Assembly: GCF_019925205.1 (NCBI RefSeq)
Contig: NC_083560.1
Location: 57,706,270 to 57,770,269, forward strand
Reading direction: 5' to 3'
Source: Metopolophium dirhodum
Lineage: Eukaryota > Arthropoda > Insecta > Hemiptera > Aphididae
DNA: 64,000 bases
The notes under the pieces are model-generated. The model was given only the letters and a program-made list of their open reading frames with translations. It made no database searches and was not told the origin of the DNA. Positions 12,665 to 23,473 of this stretch are shown piece after piece (the first letter of the stretch is position 1; each line of letters opens with the position of its first letter). The translations under genes were made by a program, and so were the position numbers.

Positions 12665-13810
12665 CGTTAATTTTGTCTGTAAGTACTAAATATAGTAAGG
12701 TATACGATATTATGACGATTATATTCTAAAATCTTGTTAATATAATTGAATTCAATGAGAATTGTACTATAAAATAGTAAATCGGCTATTGTTATACATT
12801 TTAATGGTTGCATAGTATGTGTTTCCAACTAAAATAGTCGACCCCAAACTATTTAGTAATCAGCGTACCAGAATGTTTTGGCTAAATATTAACTACCTAT
12901 TAAAAAGGGTATCACAAAGGTTTGATTTCCAAAAATACTTGCGAATCCCTGTGTACAAAGATTAATTGAATAGGGTTAACAATTTCCAAAAAAAAAAACT
13001 TCGTCTTTTGACCATACTAATTTTTTTTTTATCATAAGTAATCCTATGTAAATAGGGTAGGTACTTACATCGTACTATATAATCCTATAGTATTATGCGT
13101 TGATAGTGCAATAAATCTAAATAATGATTTAGTGAAAATTGTATTATTGGTCTAGTGTTTGAACAGGTATTTGTAGCTATTTATTATTGTAAACAATATA
13201 AGTTTGAAATAACCTGCAAGTACATATACCTAAGTAAATAATTATAACACTGAAGAAGCACATTATTAAAGAAAATATATAAATATATAATAATTTTGAA
13301 AAGGCACATGTACATATTGTGCAATTTAATGTGCCTATAGTTTCCTAGTACCTACAATACCTGCGGTCAATGAGTAAAGGTACGCTTAAACTTGATGTAT
13401 TGCCGTAAAGGTTGTTAATTATATACAAGCCAAACATAATTTTGGGGTATAATACGAGCACTCGCGTGCTTGCATGGGCGATGGTACACATGATGGCTAT
13501 TAGAAGGGCAGGCATGAACATGTTAAAACTTGAAATTGAGGTAAATCATTTTTTAACCATCAACTAATGGAACGTAGACAAAGACGGGAAAAAGACAAAG
13601 TCAAAAGCGGAAACCGAAAGCTGTGACAAAAGAAGACAATTCTAATGATGGTTCAGTCCCTTTGCCAGAATCATTATTTTGGAACAATACGCGTATTTTA
13701 TGATCAGACGGAAACCTACTGATTTGTTGTACCTTGTACAAAACATTATATTTATGGACTATGACATGTTTAGATGCTTAGGAAATATTCAGAAGCATCA
13801 TAAGAGACAC
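12665..13810 (+). repeat. Duplicated block, copy B
   Basis: Second copy of the block at 9150-10490, in the same orientation and order. It lacks the extra short cassette present near the start of copy A, so either copy A gained a cassette or copy B lost one. Confidence 0.75.
13567..13810 (+). pseudogene. Cassette copy 3, truncated
   Basis: The shared frame reads KRQSQKRKPKAVTKEDN, then NDGSVPLPESLFWN, and stops at a TGA just after ARIL-like codons (about 13703). At that point the copy at 10.3 kb continues into its Cys-rich half. Downstream homology (GATCAGACGGAAACCT, ACTATGACATG, AAATATTCA) persists but out of frame. It is therefore a broken version of the same exon or gene. Confidence 0.45.
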
Positions 13811-15527
13811 TGAGACAACGTCTACCCATCGAGAATGCGGACGAATAATATAATTTCATTTTATTATTATAAATAGAATGTTTTTTTTTTTTACGAATTT
13901 GAATATAATTATGGACATTAACTGTTAAGCTTGAAGTTATTTGGAATTATATGTTTAACAGTCTAAATCGAGTGAAGTACATCATCATTAAAATTATCAA
14001 AACATAATGAATACGCAAAATCAATCGCGAGCTTCACGGATGCTTGAAACATAAAATATTTTTTATTTATTTATTTATTTATTTGATTTTGATGGGGTTG
14101 CGTAAAAATATATTTAGATGTAAACTTTTATGAAATAGTTTAAACATTTGGAAAAAAAATAAAAACAAAATTAGTTAACCAACCACATTCGCGAATACCA
14201 CGATGAATAGAAATATATTTATTTACTCATCCTTTTTTGATAGTATATTATATCATTAATATATTTTATATCAATAAAAGTATATTGGACACTATACAAT
14301 GATAGGTAATGTTCGGATACTATACCCTAATTTACGTATTATAATAAATCATTAAAATATCATATTAGATATAGGTAGGTATTAGTAATAGTTAGATATA
14401 CAATTTGGGGCAATTTGTTTTCATTCAAACACGAAATCGTTTGTGTAGCCGTCTGTACACATATACATATTATAACAGGCATGCTCAAATTAAGTTCCAT
14501 TTTTCTGGTTCCTTTGAGTCTGTACAGGATTTTGGCGTAATATAATATATAGGTATTATTATCATTATCATTTTTTTTTTTTTCGTGCACATGTATAAAC
14601 AAGTAGGTAGCAAATAGAAACCAATTCATTACCATAATATATTGTTTGAATTTCGTAAAATATGAAATATAGTAAACTGCAACTCGATGAAAAAAAAACC
14701 GAAAAAACTCATCGTTTTCATGTCGTTCGCCGTCATCGTCGGAATAATAATAATAATAGTAATATTCACGTTCGTTCGGGTATAGGTTTATGCGATATTA
14801 TTATATTGCAGCGCGGATGGTAACAATATATAATATATAATTGCCGTTAAAGCATTCGAATTCGAATGCACATAGAGTCGTTTGAAATGCGCGCGCGGTT
14901 GTCAGATCTCGTCTCAGAAGTTCTTTCGCGCGCGTTTTTTTTTTTTTTATAATGATAATAATTAGTAATGTAATGATATATAATAATAATATATAGAGTG
15001 AATATAGACGACGTGATACTTTATTTCCATGGAATTTCATCAGGCACATGCACAGTTCAAAAAATATAGATACGTGCTCGAGAAATTCTGAGACTGGTCC
15101 GAGGGGAATATTATACACAGCCGATGACATCGCCGCGATGTTGCGAATATCGAATGCGATTCACCGCTGCACAACGCGTTAGAATGTCGCACGTCCGTTG
15201 AATTATATTATACGTATACTGCAGCAGTTATATTTATGTCGTTCACACAACTACTACAATTTCGTACATCGACGACGGTCGAAATAAAACGTATTATTGC
15301 TGCAGTACAATAATATTGTTACCCGGGAAAATCAAATCAAAATTTGTCGTATAATCGGCACCTATTATACACGATATAATAACAATAATAATAATACGAC
15401 GAGTCGCGTTATCGCACAAATATAGTTAGGCACCTACATACATCGCACATATTAGTATGTTAAAAGTAACAACACAATTTTATGTCATAATGAAACATAT
15501 TATTATATTAAATGTATATTATATCAC
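13811..15527. other. Probable intron or intergenic DNA
   Basis: This stretch lies 3' (minus strand) of the adenylyl-cyclase-like exon and begins, on that strand, with its splice donor, so at least its right part should be intron. It contains an (ATTT)n microsatellite at about 14061-14084, poly-T runs at about 14572-14584 and 14936-14949, and a slightly GC-richer segment at 14870-15130. The 109-codon minus-strand frame at 14801-15130 starts with an ATG but matches no family that I know and ends in low-complexity codons. Confidence 0.45.
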
Positions 15528-16067
15528 CTGTCGGGCGAGGTACGCGTGGTGACGGCCCAGCACGGCCATGGTGATCACGTAGGTGAGGCACGTGGTGGCG
15601 CTGAGGGCTATGCACAGGGCCAGAGTGAGCGGCAGGGACACGTAGGCCAGGTAATCGTAGAGCAGTATCCATCCGAGCAGGTCTGCGCCCTCGGCCGCGT
15701 TGGCCACCATGTGGAACACGACCTGGACGTTGGCTGTGAGCCAGGCCAGGTGGGCCACGAATGTCCAGTACCGGCGCCGGCCGCCGGCCAGCCTGCACCA
15801 CAGCAGCGTGCCCACGTTGGCCGCCAGCAGGCACCACGTCCACGGAGACCGGGCGTCGTACACGGACAGGCAGTACACGTCGAACAGCACGGACGCGGAC
15901 ACGTAACAAGCGAACGCCGCACGCTTCTGCTTGGCGTTGTAGCTCTGGTACAGGCTCTCAGTGGCCCTGTCCGCGAACCGTCCGGCATTCGGCGAAGAGG
16001 ACGAGGCGCCGGCCGGCGAAGAGGACGAGGCGCCGGCCGCCGAAGTCGGCGGTGGCGTGGATTCCAT
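15528..16067 (-). CDS. Adenylyl cyclase-like protein, N-terminal membrane exon
   Basis: This 180-codon exon is far richer in GC than its surroundings. Residues 5-29 are Ser/Ala/Pro-rich and include an exact 8-residue tandem repeat (GASSSSPA type, 24 bp in DNA). A cytosolic LYQSYNAKQKR motif (39-49) leads into hydrophobic segments at about 52-70, 76-93, 101-123, 130-149 and 150-171. The LYxxY leader, the GWILL...Y..LPL pattern (132-147) and the spacing match the first membrane cassette of class III adenylyl cyclases, which convert ATP to cAMP. The catalytic C1/C2 domains would lie in exons outside or left of this one. The exon ends in phase 0 with CAG|GTGATA (GT at 15526-15527). The start chosen is the first in-frame ATG (16065-16067). 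The frame is open farther upstream to a stop near 16251 without another ATG, so a spliced upstream start is possible. Another polytopic protein cannot be excluded. Confidence 0.65.
15991..16038. repeat. 24-bp tandem duplication inside the exon
   Basis: GGCGAAGAGGACGAGGCGCC-type units of 24 bp occur twice back to back and encode the repeated GASSSSP(A/N) octapeptide on the minus strand. A length divisible by three preserves the frame. Confidence 0.85.
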
Positions 16068-16439
16068 CAGCCGGCCCGGGCTTTCGTCTTCCGCGTTTAG
16101 CGAAGTCGTCTTCACGCTGCTCCTCTGCGACCGGCCGCGATCGACGGCGATGATATTATTAAAATAATTTAGGTATAGGTACCGTATGTATAGTGTGTGT
16201 CGCGATGGGTCTTGGTCGAGAGATGTTATACAACAGTTGTAGTTATATTGTTACAACGTGATAAACGGTCCGTCAATACGTCGTATATACGACTACGATA
16301 ATAATAATTGTCACTACAATAATAATAATATGATCATTATTGTCATTATCGCCTGGATGATTTAATATTAATTACAACAAATAATTATAAATATATTATT
16401 TTTATTGCGATAAAAAAACGTATGCTGTATAATATACTA

Positions 16440-17260
16440 TAACACGAACGCGGTACCGGCGCGTGTTGGGCCCCTTCCCCCCGGACGGTGCGCGAACGCG
16501 TGCGTTGGACCTGTGCTTGGGACCCGACCGATACACGACCGACACACTCGTCGCGCCCGGTGCCACTGACGCTACCGTCGCGATCGCCGCCGTAGCCGTC
16601 GTGTGCTCGTCGTCGTCGTCGTCGGCCGCGGTGATCGTCGTGGTCGTGGTCGCCGCCGTCGTCGTAGTCGCAGTCGCCGCCGTCGACGTCGTCCGTAGAA
16701 TCGCGGCGGTAGTCGCGGCCATCTGAGTCCGCGCTGATGCCTGCCGCCGCCGCCGTGAGCGTTGGCCGTCATCGTGGTGCGAGCGGTGGGCACCGGTCGA
16801 CGGTGGTGGTGCCAGCGGTGGTGGTGCCGGCGGTGGTGTTGCCGCCTGCTGCTGCTGCTGCTGCTATTAACGAGCGTCCCCGCCGCCGCCGCCGTCACCG
16901 CCGCGAGACCACAATCGATATCAAGCGCGCGCGCCAAATAACGTACGCCGCTCACACACACGCGCGGGCGCGCACACGCGGCGCCCACTTATACCGTGGT
17001 ATAATAGGTGTGCGAGCGGCCGTAGTAGTATAGTAATACAGTAATACGCGCGCGAAATTCCCTCACAGCCCCCTTCCCGTCGTCACGAGGGGCCGTACTC
17101 ATCCGGTCGACAGTCAGTGCCGCGTCGATCCGTTCTTTTTGTCATTATTGTTATTTATTTTTTCTTTTCCGGTCGCTCACGCGGCGTACCGCAACATATA
17201 GGTACACGCGCGGTCCTCGACGACGCGGTCTTCCCCTTAGTCGTCAACCCTCGCCCCGCG
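16440..17260. promoter_or_regulatory. CpG-rich region, likely promoter/5' UTR of the minus-strand gene
   Basis: This is a sharp island of high GC and CpG in an otherwise AT-rich window, 0.4 kb upstream of the adenylyl-cyclase-like exon. It contains (GTC)n/(CGC)n tracts (16560-16690), a GGTGGT-rich stretch (16800-16840), six CTG units (16846-16866) and CG/CA runs (16920-16985). Several long frames cross it on both strands, but they are homopolymeric Ala/Thr/Val/Arg and reflect the repeats. A minus-strand frame from ATG 16722 reads MAATTAA then Thr/Ala/Asp runs and could be a low-complexity first exon; I cannot decide this from sequence. Confidence 0.5.
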
Positions 17261-18270
17261 CGTATACGATTATTATTTTAAGGAAAACATAGCATTCAGT
17301 ACACGGTTTAGTCCGCACAATAAAAAATTATTTTTTTTGCCCCTGTCTCGACAATATTGGTTCAATGCGTGTGCTTCCCCTGAATATACGCATACCTACT
17401 ATAATTGTAACACACGTGTAATAGTATCAAACACTCGCGGTGCGTGTTGCTGCAGTGACCTACCACTCGATAGGAAGCTTTTTCTTAACGGCCGGTGAGC
17501 GCACATTTATAACGTGGTCCAGAAACTGCGATATTATAAGGTAATGTACGCGATAGGCTGCCTACGGCGATATAAGTTCAACTATTATCTGAGTATCCGT
17601 CATATAAGAATAAGTATATAAATATAATATTTGTTATTATCAATATTATTATTATAGTTTATTTTACGCCAATCGGCAATTTTACATTCAACAGGTAGGC
17701 AGTTATAAATACAAATTAAAAAAAAAAAAACATAATGTTATGTATAAATATTATAGATAAATTAAGGAAAAGTGGTTGTATGGCCCAAGAATCAGTTATT
17801 ATTAGTGCAAATCTATTCGGAAAATTTCTAACGCCGCGGCAAGCCGCAGTATACGTAAACATAAAGTTGGCGAGGGTGTTTTGAAATTTGTAATCATCCA
17901 AAATGCCCAAGCAGTTGGATAAAATGTCTTTTGAGATCCACTATCTAAGTTCATTAGTCTATAGAGAAATTCTTTCACTTGACAAAGTAAATGATTTTAA
18001 AGGTAAACCACGAAATTCCAAAGGTTCCTGAGAACTGGAAAATAATTTAAAACTATCCTAATATTTTGGATAATTCAGTTAAACAATCTAATGGTAACGA
18101 AAACTTACTAAAAAAACAAGGATACGCTGCGTCGATTTGGCACTTGGACTGGGTAACTATGCACAGGCCTCAGAAGAAATGGTGCGAATGGGGGCCAGAC
18201 TTCCCACACTTCGCCGAATAATCGTATGCTAGGACTACTGCAGCTTATCGTCGTGTAGGAGATTCACTGG
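17261..18270. other. Transition from CpG-rich to AT-rich DNA, no gene
   Basis: CpG content declines to about 17.5 kb. No exon was recognised. The part from about 17866 onward has mixed composition and may be decayed 5' sequence of the chromodomain relic that follows, but it is full of stops in all frames. Confidence 0.35.
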
Positions 18271-18360
18271 ATAGTGAGAACGAATACCGACGAGCATCGA
18301 ATCTCGAGTACCTCGCCAGTAGTCAATAGTCAAAACCTCATAGGTAAAACGCCAAACTTT

Positions 18361-18520
18361 TCATTAGCTAACATGTCCGTTTATAAGAAGCTGAAAGAGT
18401 TCGGTGTTAAAAAATCATTTTCCGCTATAAAGTACATACTGAAATTCTTTATTTCATTAAATGGAAGAATTGTGGTAATTACCAATGTCCATGGGAACCG
18501 GAAAACAATCCAAAGTAATT
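18361..18520 (+). pseudogene. Chromodomain protein relic
   Basis: Codons 18371-18412 read NMSVYKKLKEFGVKK. After a one-base frame change in an A-run at about 18411, the next frame reads IIFRYKVHTEILYFIKWKN then NYQCPWEPENN. This is the classic chromodomain layout (E[YF]xVxKI, then a Y(F/L)(I/V)KWK strand, then WEPE.N), which binds methylated histone tails in HP1, Su(var)3-9 and chromovirus integrases. A TAA stop follows after NNPK, and no intact frame spans the domain, so it is a dead copy. A histone-methyltransferase-like or retroelement origin are both possible. The bounds cover only the recognisable domain. Confidence 0.6.
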
Positions 18521-18529
18521 GATAAAATA

Positions 18530-19435
18530 TTTATTTAAAAAAAAAACGTAATGGTAACTAAAGTTTACTAAAAAATCCATTTTTACCAAAACCATACGTG
18601 TGAGAAAACGCGTTTAACAAGGAAAAAACCACCGTTAGAGCACAACAGTCCAGGCAAACGACGTGGTTTGCACTCTTCGAAAAACTTCACTTAGTGCAAA
18701 ACAATATACTTGTCTGGGGACTGGGACAGCTTATTGAGCATAGATTCCAGTGACCCTCGCTCGGACAAACACTTCAACTCTATTTTCCAAACTCTCAATA
18801 ACAACCAAGATATTTTGTATGAAAAACTGAAAACAACCCAGATATCTGATATCCAGACACGATGGTGTATCGGTTATCAGTAATTAAAATACAAATTAAT
18901 TACAAATTTGTTTGTTTATAAAATATCAATATTATTACAATGGTCTTAGAAGTTAAAAATAAGACTTCTTATAATTTTTAAATGTGCTTTTGTATAAATG
19001 CTGACTTAAGGGTAATGTAAATACTAGACTGGGATAAATCTACCAACTGCCGCTCCCCCACGCCACTGGGTTAGATTCTCGGGTTCATCCCCGTGTAATC
19101 ATCTCATCATATATCATTAATTAGAGTCAACTCCACTATCCGCTACTTGTAGGTATATGTATATTGTATACATATAATTACTTTGCGTAGAATTGAAATT
19201 AAAGCTGACATTGAAAACTTCATGTTCAAAATAATATTACGAATCGGTGCACATGGACAAATGTGCACTGTTTCAATGTATCACGGTGATAACGAAAAAC
19301 TAGTGTAAAGACCTATGTTAATATGTATGCTTATATCTATATATAGGTACCTTAAGTGACTTACACAAGTAATTTGAATATCATGTCCAAATAGTCAAAT
19401 ATTTGGAAAAATATTAAAATCATTATAATATAATA
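18530..19435. other. Mixed non-coding DNA, possibly decayed retrocopy tail
   Basis: The sequence from 18590 to 18880 is less AT-rich than the surroundings and may be more of the same pseudogene, but no frame is convincing. The remainder to 19435 is AT-rich. A GGTTCATCCCC sequence at about 19082 resembles a tRNA B box, but no cloverleaf could be drawn. Confidence 0.35.
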
Positions 19436-19440
19436 TAGTA

Positions 19441-19695
19441 CAGTAGAAACTCGATTAATTGTCACTGTCGGGACCGGGACTATCATGGTTAACCGACATT
19501 TTTCATACAAAAATAATACAAACATACATCCTATACAAAATAATCCGTCATCCTCTTTTGTTTCTTGGGGGCTTGAGCTTTTTAAGCGGCAATGTTCTGT
19601 ATTTTACGGAGAAGTAAGACCTGCGTTGCATATTATGTGATTTTTTTGGAGGATGACGGATAACAGAGAGTGATGGTTAATCGAGTTTCTACTAC
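19441..19695. mobile_element. Pogo/Tigger-like MITE
   Basis: The left end CAGTAGAAACTCGATTAA (19441-19458) matches the inverted right end TTAATCGAGTTTCTACT (19677-19693) over 17 bp exactly. The element is about 255 bp with no coding capacity. A second internal inverted pair (ATCCGTCATCCTC near 19543 and GAGGATGACGGAT near 19649) extends the hairpin potential. TA precedes the left end. The right terminal base and target duplication are degraded. CAGTA ends next to TA are typical of pogo-type Tc1/mariner elements; family assignment is inference. Confidence 0.7.
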
Positions 19696-19960
19696 CTATA
19701 TATTATACTATGTTTGTATTTTTGATAGCTCATCTCTGGATGATAGCGGTGAAGAAGTTCAATAGATGTAGCACTTCGTAAGGACTACGGGACTGCCCTA
19801 TAAGGAAACATAAAATTGCAGTCCAGACAGTTTGATGAAAGGCTGAAAGTCAATAGCCCATATGAACACCATATAGATTCTGATCTCTAATGAAACTATT
19901 AGTATGGCTGCACACATTACCATATTATGATACTGAAACAAATACTGAATAACAAGCGAC

Positions 19961-20825
19961 GTCGGCTCCAAACCAAAAGGGGCTAAACCAATTTTTGAAA
20001 ATCACTTTTTGATACAGGTTTATTGATTAATGCTCTATAATCCAAGTTTACATCCAAACTTGTAGGTCCATTTAATTTTTAGAGCTATCCTGAACTATTT
20101 ACTAAAAGTTATTAAATTGATCAAATTTACACATTTACTATTTGATAGGAATCCAAATAGCAAATTGGTTCTTCTTCTTAACAATAGTGTTAAAACAAAA
20201 AGCTTCTATCTACATGATAATATAAATTAGTGATAACTAAAAAGTACTATTTCATATTCACTGTAGGTATAGGATGATATATATATATCTCATATGATGC
20301 GGTACAATATTATATTGTACATGTATCAATAAAACGCACTCAGAACCAATCATAGTGAGGGGTAGTGGGTTATGAAAATAAAAACCATATAACTTTAATA
20401 TATAACTGTTTAAATAAATAACTATTTATAAGCTTACATAATTTCAGAAAATTACTCTGTGTGGGGTGGTGGTGGTGGTTTAACCATTAACTCCATCCTC
20501 AGGTACGGTATAGTAAATATGTTTTAGTAAAAGCATACAATTAATTCAGAACAAAAAAAGTTCTAAGTGAAAAAAAATTTTTAACTACCAAAAGCTTCAA
20601 CCTAAAGAATTTTTTGGTTCTCAACGGAAATACAATATATTTTTGTTTTTTTCACATTAAATTTTGATTAAAAAAAAACTTCTTCTAAAAATTTTTAGAT
20701 GTGCCTATCATTAAAAATCATTCAATACGAAAAAAGATAATACAGTTTCAAGTTGAAAATAGTTAAAATGGCTCTCCTGAACAATTTTATATTTTGAGAT
20801 AGCACGTTTCGGTTTTGAACCTACA
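19961..20825 (+). mobile_element. Non-autonomous TIR element, family X copy 1
   Basis: The ends GTCGGCTCCAAACCAAAA (19961-19978) and TTTCGGTTTTGAACCTAC (20808-20825) are imperfect inverted repeats of about 18 bp. The interior aligns along its length with 26079-27027 in the same orientation (ATTAATGCTCTATAAT, AGTGATAACTAAAAAGTA, AAACCATATAACTTTAAT, GGCTCTCCTGAACAATTT). A GGTGGT run is at about 20464-20479. No transposase frame is visible. Confidence 0.65.
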
Positions 20826-20894
20826 AATTTCAGAACAAGATGAGATTTTAAAATTATACATATTAAGTGTCCATAATAATCTTTACTTATTTTA

Positions 20895-21220
20895 AATTCT
20901 GAGCGGAGCGATGAAAGTATTGATTTAACACTGATGTGTGTTTTTTTTAAAAATTATTTTAATATTTTTTATTTTATTTGTTTGTCATCATCTTTTAGGG
21001 CAGTAAAAATGCTTATATTTTTTTTAACAGAATCTTTTTTGATAGGAAAATAAATCTAGTTGATACCTTGGAGGGTCAAAAGTAAAAAAATCTCAGTTTT
21101 CAAAAGCTCCAGGGGAAACAAAAAAAAAAATTAACGAAAATAGGTTTTTGACAAATTAGATTTTGTTTTTTGTGTAATTCTAAAAAAAATTACCGTATAT
21201 AGGTACTTGAAATTTTCACT
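20895..21220 (+). repeat. Dispersed repeat relic next to family X copy 1
   Basis: It contains TTCTGAGCGGAGCGATGAA, CTGATGTGTG, CATCTTTTAGGGCAGTAAAAATG, CTAGTTGATACCTTGGAGGG and AATTACCGTATATAGG in the same order as 27470-27760, and partly as 2606-2960. It sits at a similar distance to the right of family X in two of the three cases, so the two may once have moved together. Confidence 0.6.
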
Positions 21221-21930
21221 GAATATGTATACCAGCATTTTCTTTACATCACAACATCTTGACTTGTTTTGATATGTTTACGTACATTTTAAGTTTCAAA
21301 TTTATTTTATTTTTTTATTTTTAATGTCAATACCATCTTAATCATTTGGTCAAAAACATTGAAAATTTAATACAAGGCTCCTAAAATATTATTGTTACAA
21401 TGGCAGTTGAAAAATATTAAAAATAATATTCAACATTTTTTTTTTTAGCATTTTAAGTTTGAATTTTTACAAAATACGTAAAAATCACGAAAAAGTGCAA
21501 TTTATTTTGAGTTAGAAATTCATAAACATTTTTATTTTTTATATTTAAGATTTGAAAATTTAATACAAGAATCTTGATAAATTTTTTATCTTTATCAACA
21601 AAAAAAAATGTTTACCGGGAAGTCAAATTAAATTTTTATGAGTGTCAAAAAAAGACGTATTTTATTATATTTATTATTTTTAGTGAATCACCTCCAAAAT
21701 CTTAATTAAGTATATTGTACCTGTGTGCCTATCAATAATCATCGTATACCTAGCTATATTGTGTAGCTTCAGGTTTAATCTGATTAAGGTTTGTATATTT
21801 ATGGGGATACTTATTCTGAACTCAAGGGGTGTTAAATTCCGACCAGCACTCCCTCGGTCAAACTTTCGATTATTATCGGTTAGGTATAGCAATCACAATG
21901 GGATTTTGTTTTCGCGTTAATACCCGCCGC
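21221..21930. other. AT-rich DNA, no gene
   Basis: Poly-T and poly-A tracts with no recognised feature. The two overlapping 65-70 codon frames on opposite strands near 21.7-21.9 kb have no family resemblance that I can see. Confidence 0.4.
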
Positions 21931-22059
21931 TGGCTTCCTCGACACTGCATCGGAACTCATTACCGCGTATTTGACCGTTTCCTTTCTTGGGTTGTTACAT
22001 AATATTATTATAATACAAGTATATAATGTTCTAAAGTTATGTAATTTATGTTATATATA

Positions 22060-22500
22060 ATATCGTGCCGACGACGCCGTCGATGTGATTTCACTGTCTG
22101 AGCATCCCTCCGCGCCACGGGGGCAACGCCGTGCGTGACATTTGTGTTTTCTCGGTTGTATCACACGAGCGACCCTGACCTCTTCGTGGTGACGGGACCG
22201 TTGTACCATAATACTATATAATATAGGTAGACGCGTATTATTATTTCATATTTATTGTTATTTGTTATTATTTTTGTATTATTTTTCATTAATATTATTA
22301 ATAGTTATTACATTAATTTAATAATTAATAATTTATATTTTATGTACGACGAAGGCAGTGGCTGTCGGTAACCGCATACCGTAGCGGCTGTTGCGGTTTT
22401 TTCGAGTTGACCTCTCCGCCACCACCGCGGCGGTCACTATAAAGGCGCGCAAAACCACCGATCACGCACACTCCACCGACACGCAACGCGAACCCGGCAA
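22060..22500 (+). promoter_or_regulatory. CpG-rich patch with TATA box, candidate promoter
   Basis: Two CpG-rich pieces (22065-22205 and 22350-22500) stand out from the surroundings. TATAAAGG lies at 22438-22445, followed about 25-30 bp later by an ATCACGCAC sequence that could hold a start site. The candidate first exon follows directly. No experimental initiation site is available. Confidence 0.35.
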
Positions 22501-22501
22501 T

Positions 22502-22551
22502 ATGCATAATATTTTAGCACACAGTGGCTCAACCATAGTGGATGGGAGGAG
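22502..22551 (+). CDS. Candidate first coding exon, unknown product
   Basis: The ATG at 22502 opens 16 codons (MHNILAHSGSTIVDGR) and ends at a good donor, GAG|GTATGT (GT at 22552-22553), leaving phase 2. It lies about 60 bp downstream of the TATA box in a CpG-rich patch. Translation without splicing ends at 22645. The peptide matches nothing that I recognise. Support comes only from the combination of signals. Confidence 0.25.
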
Positions 22552-22898
22552 GTATGTTATTGTCACACCATCCCCAATATCTTTTTATTTTCGTTTTTTG
22601 ATTGAAGCCATTATGTATAAAAAAAAATGTTCAATAGTTACCTAGCGATTACAATCAAACGATTACAGTTTTATCACCGTGAACGTGTAGTGATATACTA
22701 TTTTGTATTCAGCATAATATACTCCATCCGAAATTAATATCTAGTTGTATCATTCTACTCGTTATTATACATATATAGATAGGTACCTAGCTGCTACACA
22801 ATAATTGATTGCATTCAATTTCAAAAACTAGTACAATTTATGTGATTGAAGTTTTAAATAAAATGTATTTATTTTTATAGTTGAACACTTTATACCTA

Positions 22899-23393
22899 AG
22901 GGCTTGCAAACGTTATATTTGACAAAAAATGATTGAAATTTGTAAACGTTATAACGGAAAGCGATAATCAAAATTAATTAAATACCTCAAAACATAACGA
23001 TTAACAAAATATATAATATATCATTAAACAAAACATAACGTAAAACGTAATTTATAGAATATCATTAAACGAAAAATAACGCAGAACGTAATAAATAAAA
23101 ATCCATCTATTTAAAAGTTATATTGGTTTCCTAGAAATATTTATTTTATGCGATTTATTTTTGTCTTAGCAAATAGTCTAAGAATTTATCATATTATATT
23201 CCGTATCCGGGCCAACAGCTACCCGAATTAGTTATTATTTTTAAATTTAATTTGTATTAACACTATTCTAAATAACATTAAACGCAAAACTTGTATAACG
23301 TTTTAATTCTAAATAACGATAATCGGAAAACTTGTATAACGTTTTAATTATAAATAACATAAAACGGAATTTTTTTTTCAAATGCGAGCCCTG
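22899..23393. mobile_element. hAT-like MITE
   Basis: The left end AGGGCTTGCAAACG (22899-22912) pairs imperfectly with the right end CAAATGCGAGCCCTG, whose complement starts CAGGGCTCGCATTTG. CAGGG(T/C)T(C/T)GCA termini are common in hAT elements. ACCTAA flanks both ends, offset slightly, and may be the remains of an 8-bp target duplication. The interior is non-coding and contains two tandem units of CTTGTATAACGTTTTAATT plus about 30 bp (about 23289-23365) and many ATAACG words. Confidence 0.5.
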
Positions 23394-23473
23394 ACCTAAA
23401 TATATATATATATATACATATACGTCAATATATATAAATTATAATAGGTACCTGGTACCTATATATATTATTA

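Noticed and set aside
14801..15130. 109-codon minus-strand frame as an adenylyl cyclase exon
   Set aside because: No cyclase motif, no clear acceptor before it, and the second half is Ile/Lys low complexity.
15508..16167. Other long frames on both strands over the adenylyl-cyclase-like exon
   Set aside because: High GC removes stops in all frames. Only the chosen minus frame has ordered membrane segments, a family-like pattern and a phase-consistent donor.
16402..17033. Ala/Thr/Arg/Val-rich proteins
   Set aside because: They are translations of GTC, CGC, GGT and CTG tracts in several frames. No domain is visible, though a low-complexity first exon on the minus strand is not ruled out.
19040..19110. 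tRNA gene or tRNA-derived SINE
   Set aside because: Only a B-box-like GGTTCATCCCC was seen; no acceptor, D or anticodon stems could be formed.
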